From Chryseobacterium piperi (lineage in GTDB: Bacteria > Bacteroidota > Bacteroidia > Flavobacteriales > Weeksellaceae): a DNA stretch of 64,000 nucleotides. Made by a program: the position numbers and the translations under genes. The notes beneath the pieces were generated by a model. That model was not told where the DNA came from. It searched no databases and saw only the letters and a program-made list of their open reading frames with translations. Each line of letters begins with the position of its first letter. Within the stretch, counting starts at the first letter, position 1. Below, one piece after another: positions 63,780 to 64,000 of the stretch. The stretch is from the NCBI RefSeq assembly GCF_002285635.2, contig NZ_CP023049.2:1550001-1614000 (forward strand), in the 5' to 3' direction.

Positions 63780-63797
63780 GTTAAACAAATGTTTAAC
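63780..63797. promoter_or_regulatory. Operator-like palindrome GTTAAAC-AAAT-GTTTAAC
   Basis: A perfect 7-bp inverted repeat with a four-base spacer, about 210 bp upstream of susC and 110 bp upstream of metG. Its size and symmetry fit a dimeric repressor or activator site. Confidence 0.4.
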
Positions 63798-63877
63798 TAA
63801 ATGCAACATAAGTTTTATAATGGTTCGGATTCATCCCATATTGCGATAAACAATCTTATATTTCAAGAGATAATCCG

Positions 63878-63885
63878 TATCTTTG
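63878..63885 (+). promoter_or_regulatory. Candidate -7 element for metG
   Basis: TATCTTTG matches TAnnTTTG and lies 20 bases before the metG ATG. No TTG is seen at the -33 distance. Confidence 0.45.
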
Positions 63886-63905
63886 CAGCCAAATTATTAC
63901 TATAA

Positions 63906-64000
63906 ATGTCAAACAGAAAGATGATTACGGCAGCTTTGCCTTATGCAAACGGACCGGTTCATATAGGACATTTGGCAGGTGTTTATATTCCTGCGGATGT
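63906..64000 (+). CDS. metG: Methionyl-tRNA synthetase (5' end, partial)
   Basis: The first 31 codons of a gene that runs off the right edge. [20 protein letters not shown] is the class I synthetase N-terminus with the HIGH ATP-binding motif in its MetG context. The enzyme charges tRNA-Met with methionine in the cytoplasm. It is divergent from the sus locus. Confidence 0.93.
   Translation, partial: MSNRKMITAALPYANGPVHIGHLAGVYIPAD

Larger units (their letters stand above)
63570..63905. other. Divergent regulatory region between susC and metG
   Basis: About 336 bp without a gene. It holds a small hairpin in the susC leader (ACTGGC 63608-63613, GCCAGT 63619-63624), a perfect operator-like palindrome (63780-63797) and the metG -7 element (63878-63885). 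No clean TAnnTTTG was found for susC on the minus strand. Confidence 0.6.

Noticed and set aside
1..64000. CRISPR array, tRNA, rRNA or transposase genes
   Set aside because: No regularly spaced direct repeats, cloverleaf-like segments in the gaps, or transposase/integrase reading frames were recognised; this was by eye and small RNAs could be missed.

Overview
The window looks like a chromosomal segment of a Bacteroidota bacterium of the Flavobacteriia, most probably Chryseobacterium or a close Weeksellaceae relative. The evidence is low GC, a type IX secretion (T9SS) C-terminal sorting domain, SusC/SusD outer-membrane uptake genes, lipoproteins with short lipoboxes, DUF6443/RHS genes, and promoters of the flavobacterial form TTG-N17-23-TAnnTTTG. 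No rRNA, tRNA, CRISPR array, integrase or transposase gene was seen. This identification comes from reading motifs, not from a database search.

Layout. 1-8.1 kb: the 3' end of a T9SS cargo gene, then unrelated housekeeping and secreted proteins (a polytopic membrane protein, HemN, a SASA esterase, a BNR-repeat protein, an APC permease) facing left, then PnuC and an Asn/Tyr-rich lipoprotein facing right. 8.2-12.8 kb: dapF, mltG and a TonB-dependent receptor. 12.8-15.9 kb: a left-facing sugar-nucleotide cluster (DegT aminotransferase, membrane protein, galE, cytidylyltransferase-like). 16.2-25.9 kb: ppc, a decayed serine hydrolase, lpdA divergent from an HxlR regulator with a YqhD-type alcohol dehydrogenase, small secreted proteins and a DEAD-box helicase. 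26.1-29.7 kb: a UbiB-type kinase, a tiny Cys-rich bacteriocin-like peptide gene and a GNAT-nitrilase fusion.

30.0-39.4 kb is the main accessory region. It holds a T9SS-sorted repeat protein, a 1189-residue DUF5977-type partner, a 1153-residue DUF6443/RHS-core protein with a variable hydrophobic C-terminus, and a small three-helix membrane protein directly downstream. I read the last two as a candidate polymorphic toxin and immunity pair. Just downstream is a decayed RHS-core scrap and a second copy of the cassette's terminator, the scar of an older cassette. The T9SS gene has been invaded in three places by short intergenic-type repeats that are translated.

39.4-50.8 kb: a secreted glycoside-hydrolase-like protein, then a purine cluster read right to left (purM, purN, a lipoprotein alpha/beta hydrolase, purH, purD, guaA). 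A promoter and a terminator hairpin precede purM, suggesting attenuation. 50.3-51.6 kb: an FMN reductase and a pirin. 51.7-63.6 kb: a starch/maltodextrin utilisation locus read right to left (susC, susD, susE, GH97 susB, GH13 amylase, an NTF2-like protein, an MFS sugar transporter). SusCD capture and import oligosaccharides, the glycosidases cut them, and the MFS protein plausibly carries the products across the inner membrane. The window ends in the 5' end of metG.
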